A DNA stretch of 64,000 nucleotides, from positions 188,825,298 to 188,889,297 of the forward strand of contig NC_134138.1 in assembly GCF_033958435.1 (NCBI RefSeq), written 5' to 3'. Position numbers and translations under genes: made by a program. A model generated the notes under the pieces. The model worked only from the letters and a program-made list of their open reading frames with translations, searched no databases and was not told the origin of the DNA. The DNA comes from Carettochelys insculpta (lineage: Eukaryota > Chordata > Testudines > Carettochelyidae). Below are positions 36,071-48,051 of this stretch, piece after piece (positions within the stretch are counted from its first letter, which is position 1; each line of letters begins with the position of its first letter).

Positions 36071-37918
36071 TGTGTGGGGCTGTCTGCGGCTGTGCTTCTC
36101 TATTTTAGCTTTTGTTCCTTCCTCCTTGTTAGTATTTATTCTGGTGAGTTTCTAGTCATCATTAACCCTTTTAGTAAATACTCAAGAAAATTGGGCATTA
36201 AATACTTCAGTCTTCTTGATGTTATCAGTTATTAACTCTTCTTCTGCACTAAGTAAAGACCGTGCATTTTCCTTCCTCTTCCTCTTCCTCCTCCTCTTCC
36301 TCTTAATATATTTAAAAATCTCTTCTTACTCTTTTATGTGTCCTGCTAGCTATAACACATTTTACGCCTTAAATTTTCTGAGTTTGTCCCTATATGCTTG
36401 TGCTGCTCTTTTTTATTCCTCCTTATCAATTTGTTTGTTTCCACTTTTTTTGTAGGATTTCCTTTTGATTTTCAGGTAATTAAAGAGCTCCAAGTGGAGC
36501 CATATTAGTTTCTAATTATTCTTCCTATCTTTTCTTTATATTAGGATAGTTTGCAGTTGTGTCTTAACATTAATCTCCTTGAGAAACTGCCAACTTCCCT
36601 TTTTTCCATTTGTTTCCTTTCCATGGTACCCTATTTATCAGCTCTCTGAGCTTTTTTATCATCTGGTTTTTTTTTTTAAAGTCCATTTTTACTTATGATG
36701 CTGCTCTCACTTCTTCCTTTCCTTAGAATCATGAACTCTATCATTTCTTGGTCATTTTAACTTCCATTTTCAGAATTGGTACCAACTCTTCCTGGCTGGT
36801 CAAAATCAAATTTAAAATGCTGTCCCCCTTCATTACTTCCACCACTTCCTTTAATAAAAGTTCAGCACTAATATTTCAAGAGCTTTTATGAAATTTTATG
36901 TTTTGACATATTACTTTTCCAACAGCTGTATGGGTAAAGTCCCCATCTTGTGTGGTTTTTGTTCAAGAAGTTCATCATCTATCTCCTCGTCTTGATTTGG
37001 AGTTCTCTAGTGAACACCTATCAGGTTGTCACCCCTATTTTTTTTTTTTGCCTTACTGAGAGACTTTTATCAGGTCAGCTTTTTACCTCCTTTTGGACCT
37101 CAGAACAAATGTATATATTCTTTTTGTGTAATGTAACAAGTTCTCCATTTTTATTCCTCCTACTCTTTCTAAACTAGCCATATATATATCTTCTTGACCA
37201 ATACTCCAGTCTATGATGCCAATTAAGTAATAAAATTAGCTCATGGTTTAATATTTTCAGTTCTTCCTATTTATTCACCTTGGTTTTCTGTGTAGACGAT
37301 CTAAGATGTTTAACACCCACTGGTTGCCCTTTTGTGGCTCCTATGACTTAATTCTAATTTGCCATGGCTGCTACAAGATTTGTTAAAGTTGACTTTTTTT
37401 TTTAAATGCTTACCCTATGGGCTTTTGTCACCTGCCCATTCTCAACCTAGTTGAAAGCTCTCCTGACTAGGTTAGCTGATCAGTGAATAAAGATGCTCTT
37501 TTGTTTTTTGGCCAGCTGGACTCTATCTCTTCCCAGCAGAGCACCTTCCTGGAACATTATCTAATCGTCAAGGAAACTGGAGCTGCCCCCTTTACCAGCT
37601 TCCTGAGGCATTCCACTAACAAACACTTCTCACACCAAGTGGTTCCCCTTGCCTGGCTTTCATTGATGGGCACATGCAAGTCAAGACCAAGGCCTGGTGG
37701 AAGCCCCCAGTATTGTAAAGGGTGTCGGGGGAGCTGTCTTTTTTAGGTGCAGGAAGAAGAAGAGATAGCAGTAGTTTTGGCAATGTGCCTTTTTCCTCCC
37801 ATTGCAGGTTCTTCCTTCTAGAATACCTGCAGGCTAAGAACAGGAAGGAAAAAAACCCATACACAATCCTACTTCCTTGCCCTCCTCTGCTGGAAAACTC
37901 AATTGGATATCTCTCTTG
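36071..37918. other. Non-coding T-rich DNA with a CT microsatellite
   Basis: No gene was recognised. A (CCTCTT)n-type pyrimidine tract lies at about 36272-36304. The plus-strand ORFs near 36216 and 36950 are rich in Phe/Leu/Ser because the DNA is T-rich. Confidence 0.5.
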
Positions 37919-38188
37919 GGCTAAGTCTAAATTGCAGGCTTCTATTGGGAGCCTGGAGGTCTCCCAACAGAAGTCTATCACTCTGGAAGCTGTCTGCCGA
38001 CATCCAGGTCATCCTTGTTCCATGAGAAAGAAGGGATGTGTCATCAGAGGGGGTTTTCCCGACATTTGGCAGTGGGTAGACTGGCCAAATGTTGGGAAAC
38101 CCTCTCCCAACAGAACTGTTGGCAGGACATATGGAAGGTGGGTTGTTCAATTTGCGTATTGTTTGCTGACAGATCTCTAGACATAGTC
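37919..38188. mobile_element. Palindromic non-autonomous DNA transposon (GGCT-end family), copy 4
   Basis: The left end ggctaagtctaaattgcagg and the right end cagatctctagacatagtc are inverted relatives of the family ends. The flanks are ttg on both sides (37916-37918 and 38189-38191). Inner complementary arms are 'agggggttttcccgacattt' and 'aaatgttgggaaaccctctc', around a fold point near 38070. It is 270 bp and non-coding. Confidence 0.75.
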
Positions 38189-38875
38189 TTGGTCTCCTAG
38201 CTGCCTTTGTGACACCAGCCACTGGGAGACTGGATGTTTTTCTGAAGTCAACTGTTATGTGATTTTTGAAGAGTATGGTAGATATACCATCAAAGCAGCT
38301 CTTTCCCCTGGAGTATTTTCCCTGGTAACTTCCTGGTCTGTATTGGGAAAGGCTTCCATTTTTATAGCAACCATTTTCTCAATGTGCCTTTCAGTTTGTC
38401 AGAAACAAGCAGCTACAATGTCTTGCTTTCAATTTGCAGCTACTGTCTGCATCTCTTTTGGTCTTTTACCTGGGAGGTACCTGCTCTGTTTTTCTGAATC
38501 ACAGTTTCTTCCCTGGAGTGAAATCTGGGCCATGCTGAAGTCAGTGACAATTTAGACACTGAATTCAAGTGGTGCCAGGAATAAGTCACCCCTGTCTCTT
38601 CCTGGTTCCATGCAGCTACATGCTGTCTGTGCGAAGGGTTCAGAATAAATCTTATATCTAGACTAGATCCAGCTCTTTTCCTAAATTCATCTGGCCTGCA
38701 TCCTGACTGTGCTCCAGGCAGGTGGAAAGCCCCTGTTCCTCAACCCGGCTTCCTGAGTGCAGGGACCTGCAAGTAGAAGGGGTGGGGAAGAGGCCCACAA
38801 AACCATACTCCCCCTACTTGGGTGGAAATGACCTCTCTGTTTTTGCATGCCCACCTGAAAGTCAGGGACCACCCA
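38189..38875. other. Non-coding DNA, nothing recognised
   Basis: The ORFs here are short and without domain. No repeat ends were found. Confidence 0.45.
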
Positions 38876-39001
38876 GTGCCTTAAATATTGAGTCTGTTCT
38901 GGTGTGGCTATGGTCTGAAGAAGTGTGTCTGTCCCACGAAAACTCACCTAATAAATTATTTTGTTAGTCTTTAAAGTTCTACTTGACTGCTTTTTTGTTT
39001 A
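38876..39001 (+). repeat. Penelope-like element 3'-end fragment
   Basis: It matches the tail of the PLE at 16305-16665 almost base for base: 'gtgccttaaatattgagtct', 'tctgttctggtgtggctatg', 'tctgaagaagtgtgtctgtc', 'aataaattattttgttagtc', 'tttttgttt'. It contains only the tail, as expected for severe 5' truncation. Confidence 0.85.
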
Positions 39002-39049
39002 GATTGACATAGTGATGTTTAGTGGTATGAAAAATTGACATCCCTGAGA

Positions 39050-39670
39050 CCTAAGGCCCAGTGTGGACACAGTTAGCTTGACAGAAAAATTCTTCCATTG
39101 ACTTAGTTACTGCCTCTCAAGAGAGTAGACTTACTACTGCTAGGCTACAGCTACACTACAGTGAGCTGTCGATAGAAATTACTGTCGGAAGATATCTTCT
39201 GACAAAACCACTGTTGACAGATCACATCCACACACAAAAGCAGATTGAAAGACCAATCCGCTCTGTCTACAGAGAGCAGCCGGACTGCCCATCGCTCTCT
39301 CGACAGAAGGGCCAACTGGAAGCTCAGCAAATGAGTCTGCATGGTGAACTGGAAACCCTGCCTGTCGACGAAGGGCCCCCTCAAATATCTACACAGCTTT
39401 TTTGTCAAAAGAAACTTGACAAAGGCATTCATCCTCGTCCTTGAGAAGCAGAACACTGTCAGTGGAAGTGCTGAGTTTTGTCGACAGCCTGTTGACAAAA
39501 TACATTTTGTGTGTAGACGCTACGCAGGTTTTGTTGACAAAACTCTAGTGTAGACGCAGCCCTACAGAAAAGCCATGCCTGTCATTCTAGCGTATGTCTC
39601 CATTACAGTGCTACAGCCATGTAGCTGCAGGGCCACAGCTGTGTCACTGCAGTGCTTGTAGTATAGCCGT
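39050..39670. mobile_element. Older DNA element hosting a younger insertion
   Basis: The left part (39053-39142, 'ggcccagtgtggacacagtt') and the right part (39565-39670, 'gtgcttgtagtatagccgta') look like the two ends of an older element of the same general type. The younger 419-bp element at 39143-39561 sits between them. Confidence 0.4.
39143..39561. mobile_element. Non-autonomous DNA transposon (GGCT-end family), TGTCGACAG subfamily, copy 5
   Basis: The ends are ggctacagctacactaca and ctctagtgtagacgcagcc, flanked by cta on both sides (39140-39142 and 39562-39564). The body has repeated 'ctgtcgac', 'gttgacag' and 'ttttgtcgacagcctgttga' motifs facing each other. It shares its interior with the element at 44764, which lies in the opposite orientation. 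Confidence 0.88.
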
Positions 39671-42600
39671 AGCTTTAGCAATGTGGCATGAAAGCATGCC
39701 ATTAACATGGCAGTAATGATGCAAAGAAAAACAATTCATACACACGAGCAGGGAATTTTACCAAAGGGTGTTTGCAAATTGGATATTAACCAGGAAATGC
39801 TGACTTCTGATTTTAGAAAATGAAAAGACTTTTGTCAACAGCAGTTTGCTGGTGCCTGTCACTTTCAAAGACCAACAATTTAATTAAGTTTTCTATCAAA
39901 TCTAATGTTAGTTTGTCAAAACAAAACTAAAGGCCAATAATCAATTGTGTTAGAAAATAGATTTACACATATTGTGAAAGTCTAGAGAGGAGCAATTTGG
40001 TTTGAACAAGCTCTTTGACATGTGAATACCTATCAACACCTTCTCTGAGTCAGTTACATCTGCAGAGTGAGGTTGGAAATTTCACAAAAAGAAGAGTTTG
40101 GTGAAACATTTGGGGAATTCTTGTTTCTGAATGGGCTGAAGATATGATTAAAGCAGTGTCTGTCATGATTTGTTGATATTAGTACTTCTACCTCCAGGAC
40201 ACATTTTATGTTGGTTTTACACTTGTGTACCTTTACAGGGGTCAAATGTATTACTCCAGATTTACACTAGTTTAAGTAAGAGAAGAATCTGGGTCCTTAA
40301 TTTGAGGAAGCTGTGAGTGAATTTTTATTTGACAGTGAGTCTGACCCAGTTTGCTTATGCCTTGTTAAGACAAAAAGCTCTGTGTGAATTTAGTGCTGAG
40401 CACTTCTGAAAAATCAGACCACTTATCTTGGTGCCTAAATATGGATTAGGAGTGTAACTTTTGGCTTCTGTGTTTGAAAGTTTTGGACCATTCTTTTAAG
40501 GCACAACTATGAGTTGGTGTGGGTGGAGACACATTTCCCCAACTTTTTGCATGCCAAGTATTATCTTTTTATAATCAATAATTGCCTCTTTTCTCTTACT
40601 CTTCTACACAACTCTACCAGGCATAACACTTCACACCTTTTAGTCTAGATTGAGGCAATCTGATGTATCCTATGCCATGTTCAGAGCAGGTCATAATGCC
40701 AAAAACTGGGGAGTTCTCAACCCCCAAAATACTTGTCTCTTGCAAGTCCCCATGCAAACTGTGTCTGAATCAGACCGTTTTGCTTTTTTTTGCCTCCTTT
40801 CATTCTCCACTTCAAAACAGTGTGGAATAGAGTTTTTAAACATATAGATCTACAGCTACAGAAATAATCAGCTTTTCTACATCATTAACAGCAAGTATAA
40901 TATCTGAAAATGACTGAAGACTAAATGACTGAGAACTAATGTGATCATCACTTGTACAGCAGTTAGAGTTCTCTTGTCATTTAGCAATTAAATAATATAC
41001 CATTATTTTGTGTTGATACCACATCAACAACAGCAGGAAATGAAGCAGAGGCAGCCAGATTTCAAAGTTTTGCTGTGACTCACTGTGTAAGAAAAGTAAT
41101 TACAACAGTAAAACTTAATTCCTTTAGACAGGCTTGCCAGCAGCATTGCAGCATTGCTCCTATTTTGTCAGCTGAGCTAAACACTTGATTGTGAAGATTT
41201 TGTTTTGTGTAGAAATGTCTATGGTTTCTGGCATTATATCTCTGTCATTTCAGTGCAATGGAGTAATTTGTACAAAGTTTGGAGCTGGAGAAAAAGAGAA
41301 CAGTTAACATTTGTCACAAGTTGAAAATCTAAAGCTAATTTCCAGCAAGCATCTTCAATTGCTTCTTCTAAGAAATCTAATTTATTATTCAAAACCCTCC
41401 ATTTGTAAAAGCAAAATGGGAAAATGTACCTGCAAATACCAAATGACAGTAAATAATGGGTTTTGTGTGCACAAAATCTATGCACACCCAACTATTACCG
41501 GTGCAGTTAAAAAGGAAAAACGTCCTTTATATTTTAAAAATTGCAGTAATTCCTCCAAATGATAAAAGCCATCTTGTTCATCACTAGAATGGTGCGATTT
41601 TAATCTAGCATGGGATGAGCATCGATACTTTAGCTTATCAATTGGGAGTAGCAATATGGATGTGATTTTTGCTATCATGGTACTGAATTCAAAAATAAAC
41701 AAAATACATCTATTGTTCAGCATCAGACAGTGAATCAGTAAAACAACAGCATTCTTTTCAATAAAGCAGCCTAAGCAGCAAACAATAATTACATAACAGG
41801 CCCAGAGGCAACCACAAAGTTATCAGCGTGGCTACATGAAGGGGTTGCCAGGGAATGAAATGTTACTGCTGCTGGAAAAACATTATACACAGCTTGACAT
41901 TAGCTGCTGTTGCAGATACGTAGGGGCAAAGGGAGGGAAGCAGGAAGAGTATATGCTGCCCAAGAACACACTTCATTTTCTCCACACCACTGAAACCTCT
42001 TTTATTTATTTAAAGAGATGCTGATCCCAGGGTCTCGCTGAACAAACATTCATCAAAAATACCATCCAAAGGAATAAGCTACACAGATAACAATTCAGCA
42101 GCCAATATCATCCAGCATAAGCAGACAGCCAACAATAAGATGTAACAATCCAAACAACCTTCTGTTTCAAAAAGAAGCTCCAGCCTTTTCTGTTATGTCC
42201 TGGTACCCTGACTTTAACTTACTTTTTTTTTTTTCCATCTTCCTGAAGTGGGCACAGTTCTCCACTCAAGGCTGGTTTAAGGCATAGGCACTCCAAGCCT
42301 GTGCCTACATCTCCAGTTCCCAGGGTCTCTTGAAGAGGAGAAAAGACTCAGTTTTCACTTTTAAATACTAGAACATTTTTAATTTTCTGAGTTGCAATTA
42401 TCCCTCTGCTCCAGTGTACATATACCTTAAAAAAGGATCTGTGAGCCAAAATTTTTTCTTCGTTCTCATCATTTCCACTACTCTGGCAGGGTTAGGAGGA
42501 TGAAAACTTCATATGCTTCCTATTCTCACAGCTTCTGGTACAAGAGACATGGCCAAAGCGTCGTGTGCTCTGGCCATTCTTGCCTGATATTCTGGGCCCT

Positions 42601-43054
42601 TTGGACAATAATATTTCCTGTCCCAACATGTGGGATCTCTTTTGTCCAAAGTCCCATTTTCTTTTACATGCCAGATCTCCTAACACATTCTCCTTGCATT
42701 GTTAATGATTCTAAAATACCTCGAGGCAAGCCATGCTAAAGATATTAGCTGAACAGTCCTTCTCAGCTGACTTTTGAATCCCAGAAGAAAAAAGTTAGCT
42801 TGAAAAAGACTGTCATTTAGAAAATTTTGAATCAAGACATGTCCGGAAATTTATTAGGTAGAACTTAAAAAACTGGGAACAAGAAGTGAGCAAATTGGGT
42901 ACATTGGTTTCAAAGGTTTGACATTATTTGAGGAAAAACTATAAAAACTGACTAAACTGAAACACTCATTTTTCATGATAGCACAGTACACTTTTATCTG
43001 CAATCCTCTGAAACCAACCACTTATCAATAGGACTTGCTGAAAACTTGGAGAAA
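39671..43054. other. Unannotated DNA; low-repeat stretch 41230-41830
   Basis: No gene was supported. The segment 41230-41830 lacks recognisable repeats and low-complexity runs. Its ORFs are short and on both strands. Confidence 0.4.
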
Positions 43055-43305
43055 CTGTGTAGTGTAATGGATAGAGCATTGGACAAGGGCTCACGAGTCC
43101 TGATTCCATACCTCGCTCTGATAAAGACCTACCAGTGTGATCTGTGACAGGTCACTTCTCCTCTCCGTGCTTGTGTATTCCCCTCACACTTTGTCTGAAT
43201 TGTTTATTTAGATTGTAAACTCTTTGGGTCAGGGACTATCTCTAATTATGTTTGAAAAGTGACTAGCATAAAGCAGGTCCTGGTCTTAGTTAGGGCCTTA
43301 CACAT
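43055..43305 (+). repeat. tRNA-derived SINE
   Basis: The head has an A-box-like 'tagtgtaatggatagagcat' and a B-box-like 'gattccatacctcg' about 40 bases later. The body continues with 'gtgacaggtcacttctcctc' and the conserved tail 'gattgtaaactctttgggtc', 'agggactatctc', 'cataaagcaggtcctggtct'. This order is that of tRNA-derived SINEs common in turtles. It is non-coding and transcribed, if at all, by RNA polymerase III. Confidence 0.75.
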
Positions 43306-44526
43306 TATTTTACCCTTCCTAAAATTGTAATGATTGAGGGAGGCCTTTTTTACAATACATCCGTGTTTCTTTTCTTAAAATCTGACCACTGAAATGCAGA
43401 AACTTTGACAGATCACTATTAAATACCGGATGACCTCAGATCTCTTAGTTAGATTCACAGCTTGATATTGCTTGTTATTCATGTGTTATTTATTAGTTAT
43501 CAGTTATTCATGTGTTTCGCATCTTTATGCTGCATCTTGGTCGAATGAAAGCGTCTCCAGTCTCTCATTATATTTTTTTCTCCAATGAGCTTCCACTCTG
43601 TAGTATTACAAACATGAAGAATTAAGCACAGTGAACTTTGAAGTCAGGTCTGATCACACTAATTTTCAAACCAATTTGAACTCTTTTGTGGTAGAAGATG
43701 GGAAGATGATACGACAATCAATGTTTTTCAACTCCGGTATAACATGTTTTATTACTGCCTTTGATAACCGTAACCACAGCAACAAATAGTGATGGATATA
43801 CTGTACTGGGCCCTCTCATCTCACTAATCATATTCTGCTTCCAGGTGCCTTATAGATCACAAAGTAAATTAACATGTAACAGAAATACATTAAGATGTTG
43901 TATAAAATGCTCATCTTAGAAGGCCAAGCCTTGATGTTTGAGGCCATTGAGCAGTGTGTGACCTTTCCAGAGAAAGTCCAGCAATGTTCCCAGATGTCTG
44001 CCTGAATTACTCAAGAAGGGTCAAACGCATATTTAAACATGGAATTAATGGAACATCCATAAGATCAGATGAGTTGGAATGTATAAAAGGGACACCGTGA
44101 GTTCCCCTTTAGGCCCAAATTGAGAATTTTGAAGTAGAGTAGTTTTGCAATGTTGCATAATTTCTTCTCTTGCAAGGTCCTAGCAGTTTTGGTTTTCATT
44201 TTTTTCCTTGCTGGCATTTGTAATCCAAGCTCTAGCAAAGAAGGAGAGCAGGAGTCTCAATATGCCTAAACCTCCTTTACACAGGGCGAGTATATAAGAT
44301 ACAGTTACATACATTTAATTCAGAATATGCTCCCTTTAGTTTAGGGAAGGAATGTAATTTCTCTCAGCTCTTTTGCAAAAGAATCATTCACTTCTGTTGA
44401 AACCATTTGTAGTTTCCTCTGCTATTTCTTTCTCAACAAAATCATTTATTTTAAGTCACTGCTTAATATTTCTGCTTCTTAGATATGGAAATGAGTGCAG
44501 AAATAAACCGTACTCAGTTAAATTAA
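43306..44526. other. Non-coding DNA, nothing recognised
   Basis: AT-rich without supportable genes or repeat ends. Confidence 0.5.
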
Positions 44527-44758
44527 AAAATTTTTGGGAAGAGGGGGCTCTGGAAGAAGCACGTCCTTCCGGAAGCCTCCCCGGGGGCTGCACTTCTACA
44601 CGGTGTTTTGGAGTCCGGAAGAACAGTCTTCTGGACTCCAAATCACGTGATGTTATGCTAATGAGGCACGGGGAATTTGCATTCACGCCTCATTAGCATC
44701 TTTCGCTCTGTGTATTAGCATACCACTTCTTTCGGAAGTGGCCTGTGTAGAAACAGCC
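44527..44758. mobile_element. Truncated GGCT-end type element, copy 6
   Basis: The right end is intact (gcctgtgtagaaacagcc) and the interior has 'ttatgctaatgaggca' facing 'gcctcattagcatctttc', as in other family members. The arm that should mirror 'cacttctttcggaagtggcc' is missing on the left, so this copy lost its left end. Another copy begins five bases further on. Confidence 0.6.
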
Positions 44759-44763
44759 ATTTA

Positions 44764-45197
44764 GGCTATGTCTACGCAAGAGGGTTTTTCCGAGAAAACT
44801 GGGCTTTTGTTGAAAAAACCCACAGTGTCTATGTGCAAAATGTGCTTTGTCACCAGACTGTTGACAAAACCTGGCACATCTGCTGGCAGCATTGTGCCTC
44901 TCCACATTCAGGAATAACACCTTTGTCAACAGTTTCCTGTTGACAAAAAAGCCATGTAGATGCTCCGGGGGCCCTTTTGTCGACAGAGAGGGCTTCTGGT
45001 TCACTGGGCAGCCCTGTTGGCTCACCTTCCAGTTTGCCCTTCTCTTGAGGGAGTGTCTGCGTAGGCTGGCTGCTCTCTGTTGACAGAGTAGATTGCTCTT
45101 TTGATTTGCTTTTGTGCGTGGACACGATCTATTGACAGAGCAAGATCTCTTCCAAGAGTAACTTCTGTTGACAGAGTGCCATAGAGTAGATGTAGCC
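44764..45197. mobile_element. Non-autonomous DNA transposon (GGCT-end family), TGTCGACAG subfamily, copy 7
   Basis: The ends are ggctatgtctacgcaaga and agagtagatgtagcc, flanked by tta on both sides (44761-44763 and 45198-45200). The interior has 'ccagactgttgacaaaacct', 'cttttgtcgacagagagggc' and 'tctgttgacagagtagattg', which correspond in reverse order to the copy at 39143. It is 434 bp with no transposase. Confidence 0.88.
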
Positions 45198-45717
45198 TTA
45201 GACAATGAGGTGAATCTAATTCTAAAATACCTTCCATTCTTAAATAAAACTCAAAATATTTAACTCTTTTTTAAAGACAATATTAGAATAATGGCGACCT
45301 CAATCTATTTAGTGATTCAGATTGACAGGGAATGCTTCTGAGCAACCTTAACTGTAAGTTAACAACATTGTCTAAGTATCTTTAAGAAATAGTGCCTGCT
45401 AAAATGGTTTTGTGTGAGAGAGGAGAGAAAATGAGAGAGATTGGTGGAATTAAAGAGCTACAGGGAAAGGGAATGTAACGCCTGTAGGGAGAGGTAATGG
45501 ACAGAAAGATATTCATATTCATATTCGTCCAGAGATATTCATTTATAAAATAGGAACTTATATATGACAAAATACTAAGCCCAAAGTACATCCTTCTACC
45601 ATTACTTGCTACCTTGCAAGGAAATATGTGATGAGGGAAATTTCCATTTTTTACATTTGTCTGATTAATTAATCAAAAGCGTGCAGGCAACTTCACTAAA
45701 CTTCACTTACCCAGGCA

Positions 45718-45905
45718 AAGTAACAGAGAAATTGCCATATGGGATCAGAGCCATGGTCTAAGTAGTTCAATATCCTGTCTCTGACAGTGGCCAAACTTCA
45801 TGCTTCTGAGAAAGCTGAAAAAAACCCCTCTTCTGGACAATTGTGAGGCAATCTGGCCTTACCAGAAGTTCCCTTCTAACCCCATCAGTTACTAGTTGCA
45901 CTCAA
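45718..45905 (-). repeat. Degenerate L3/CR1-like LINE 3' fragment
   Basis: It reads as a decayed version of the repeat at 60468: 'attgccatatgggatcagag', 'tcaatatcctgtctctgaca', 'gtggccaaacttcatgcttc'. It is non-coding. Confidence 0.5.
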
Positions 45906-46257
45906 ATGAGGTGGGTTTATATATTTTCTTTTTAAAAAACTCATAGCAGTGGCCAAATACTGATGTATTAGATATCACATTTGTGTTCAGCCTTTAATTT
46001 TGGAGTAGAATAGAAGATCTTTCCTCTCTGCTCAATGATCACAATTTGCTCCAAACCAATTTTTTTAAAAAAGTTCCGTATTGTTTTTAACCAGCGCTGA
46101 TGGATTTTTGTATTATGCTCACCCATGTAGTGCGGTCACTGTGTTATTTATGTGCAAACACAAAACATCAGTTACTGTAATTTGGACAATGCTTATATTG
46201 AAGATCCTGGAGGTGACACTGCAGTTGTAGCTTTGTTTTCCTCAGGTGGTTCATGAT

Positions 46258-46700
46258 TAGAGTGACCACCTATCCCATTTCTTCCAGGACAGCCCCGCAT
46301 TTCAGGTGCCAGTAAGGCATCCAATTTTGTTTTTTAAAAGGGGCTAATTGACCCATATTTGGGGAAGCTGGGAGCGCACTTGCGTGGCTGCCACCTGGCT
46401 CCCTACAGCTCGGAGGAGCCAGGAGTTGGACAGCACAGCTGGCACCTGACAGGGACCAGCAAGACTGCTGCCTGGCTCCCATGGGGGGAGCCAGAAGCCC
46501 ACTCACATGGCTGCCTCTAAGCTCCCTGAGGCGCGGGGAAGCTGTGAGCACAGAGACGCGGCTGCTGCCCTGTTCCAGGTGCCCTGAGGTGTGGGGCAGC
46601 TGGGGAGATCCCCTGGGGCGGCAGCCCTTGGCAGCCAGAGCTGGGGAACTACCTCCCCTCGCTCGTCCTGAATTCGGGATAGGGGGATATGGTCACCCTA
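46258..46700. mobile_element. hAT-type non-autonomous DNA transposon
   Basis: The left end tagagtgaccacctatccca and the right end ggatatggtcaccctta-like (ending ggtcaccCTA) are inverted repeats. The flanks are the perfect 8-bp direct repeat ttcatgat (46250-46257 and 46701-46708). Eight-base duplications with such ends indicate hAT-superfamily transposition. The 443-bp interior is GC-rich, with repeated 'gctgcctggctccc' phrases and no transposase. Confidence 0.85.
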
Positions 46701-46777
46701 TTCATGATCAACCTGTTACTGCAGCATCCTTGATCTCATTCATGTTCTCTCTTGGCTCTTGTCCACTAACACTCTCT

Positions 46778-47459
46778 AGCTGCGTCTACACGTGCACGCT
46801 ACTTCGAAGTAGCGGCACCAACTTCGAAATAGCGCCCGTCGCGTCTACACACGTCGGGCGCTATTTCGAAGTTAACTTCGACGTTAGGCGGCAAGACGTC
46901 GAAGTCGCTAACCTCATGAGGAGATAGGAATAGCGCCCTACTTTGACGTTCAACGTCGAAGTAGGGACCGTGTAGACGATCCGCGTCCCGCAACGTCGAA
47001 ATTGCTGGGTCCTCCATGGCGGCCATCAGCTGGGGGGTTGAGAGATGCTCTCTCTCCAGCCCCTGCAGGGCTCTATGGTCACCGTGGGCAGCAGCCCTTA
47101 GCCCAGGGCTTCTGGCTGCTTCTGCGGCAGCTGGGGATCTATGCTGCAGGCACAGGGTCTGCAACCAGTTGTCAGCTCTGTGTATCTTATGTTGTTTAGT
47201 GCAAGTGTGTCTGGGAGGGGCCCTTTAAGGGAGCGGCTGGCTGTTGAGTCCACCCTGTGACCCTGTCTGCAGCTGTGCCTGGCATCCCTATTTCGATGTG
47301 TGCTACTTTGACGTGTAGACGTTCCCTCGCTGCGCCTATTTCGATGTTGGGCTGAGCAACGTCGAAGTTGAACATCGACGTTGCCGGCCCTGGAGGACAT
47401 GTAGACGTTATTAATCGAAATAGACTATTTCGATGTTGGCTGCACGTGTAGACGTAGCC
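46778..47459. mobile_element. 682-bp GGCT-end family transposon with dense subterminal TTCGAAGT/CGTCGAAGT motifs, copy 8
   Basis: The left end agctgcgtctacacgtgcac and the right end tgcacgtgtagacgtagcc are inverted repeats with tct on each side (46775-46777 and 47460-47462). Subterminal regions are packed with variants of 'acttcgaagt', 'ctatttcgaa', 'acgtcgaagt' and 'tatttcgatg' in both orientations. The motif 'gtctacac' or 'gtgtagac' also recurs internally (near 46852, 46970, 47309 and 47398). The central 47010-47280 is GC-rich and non-repetitive. Short ORFs on both strands are not convincing genes. It is larger than the other copies and its CpG sites are well kept, which suggests a younger insertion. 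Confidence 0.85.
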
Positions 47460-47659
47460 TCTCTGTGCAGCACAATGCAGAGCTGAACCTATTCTGAGTT
47501 GCAAGAGATCGTTATAGTTTGTTTGAAAATAAGGTGAAAATTTCTCAGTGCTCGTACTGCTTAAAGCATGAAAAAATTAAAGATGTTGGTGAGCAAGTTG
47601 AATATGTCAGCTATCATATTTGGAGGCTGACTTTCAAATCCTTATTTGAATAATGTTAG

Positions 47660-47845
47660 AATCATAGAATCATAGAACACTAGGACTGGAAGGGATCTCG
47701 AGAGGCCATGAAGTCCAGCCCCCTGCCCCAATGGCATGACCAAGTACTATCTAAACCATCACTGATAGACATCTATCTAACCTGTTCTTAAATATCTCCA
47801 GCGATAGAGATTCCACAACCTCCCTTGGCAATTTATTCCACTGTT
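47660..47845 (-). repeat. CR1 LINE 3' end fragment (minus strand)
   Basis: It starts with 'atcatagaatcatagaacac' (reverse of the CR1 ATTCTATG tail). It continues through 'actggaagggatctcgagag' and 'gtccagccccctgcccc', then the reverse of the coding C-terminus ('gattccacaacctcccttgg' = LPREVVES region). It is 5'-truncated to under 200 bp. Confidence 0.88.
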
Positions 47846-48051
47846 CTGGTTCAATCCAGAATATTTGGTAGCACTTTTTCCTTCACATTTTTGAGCTTCG
47901 ATTTAACTCACTTTCTACTAAGCAAAGAAAACAAATAAAGGAAAAAAAACTGAAAAAGAAAATCTTCCTATTTTGTGTTGATGTCCAGAAGCAAGAATTA
48001 GAAAAATATGCACAGTCACATTTTCTACCAAATGGATGCCTTGGTACAGTG

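Noticed and set aside
43055..43130. Functional tRNA gene
   Set aside because: A- and B-box-like motifs exist, but the arms do not pair and a SINE body and tail follow.
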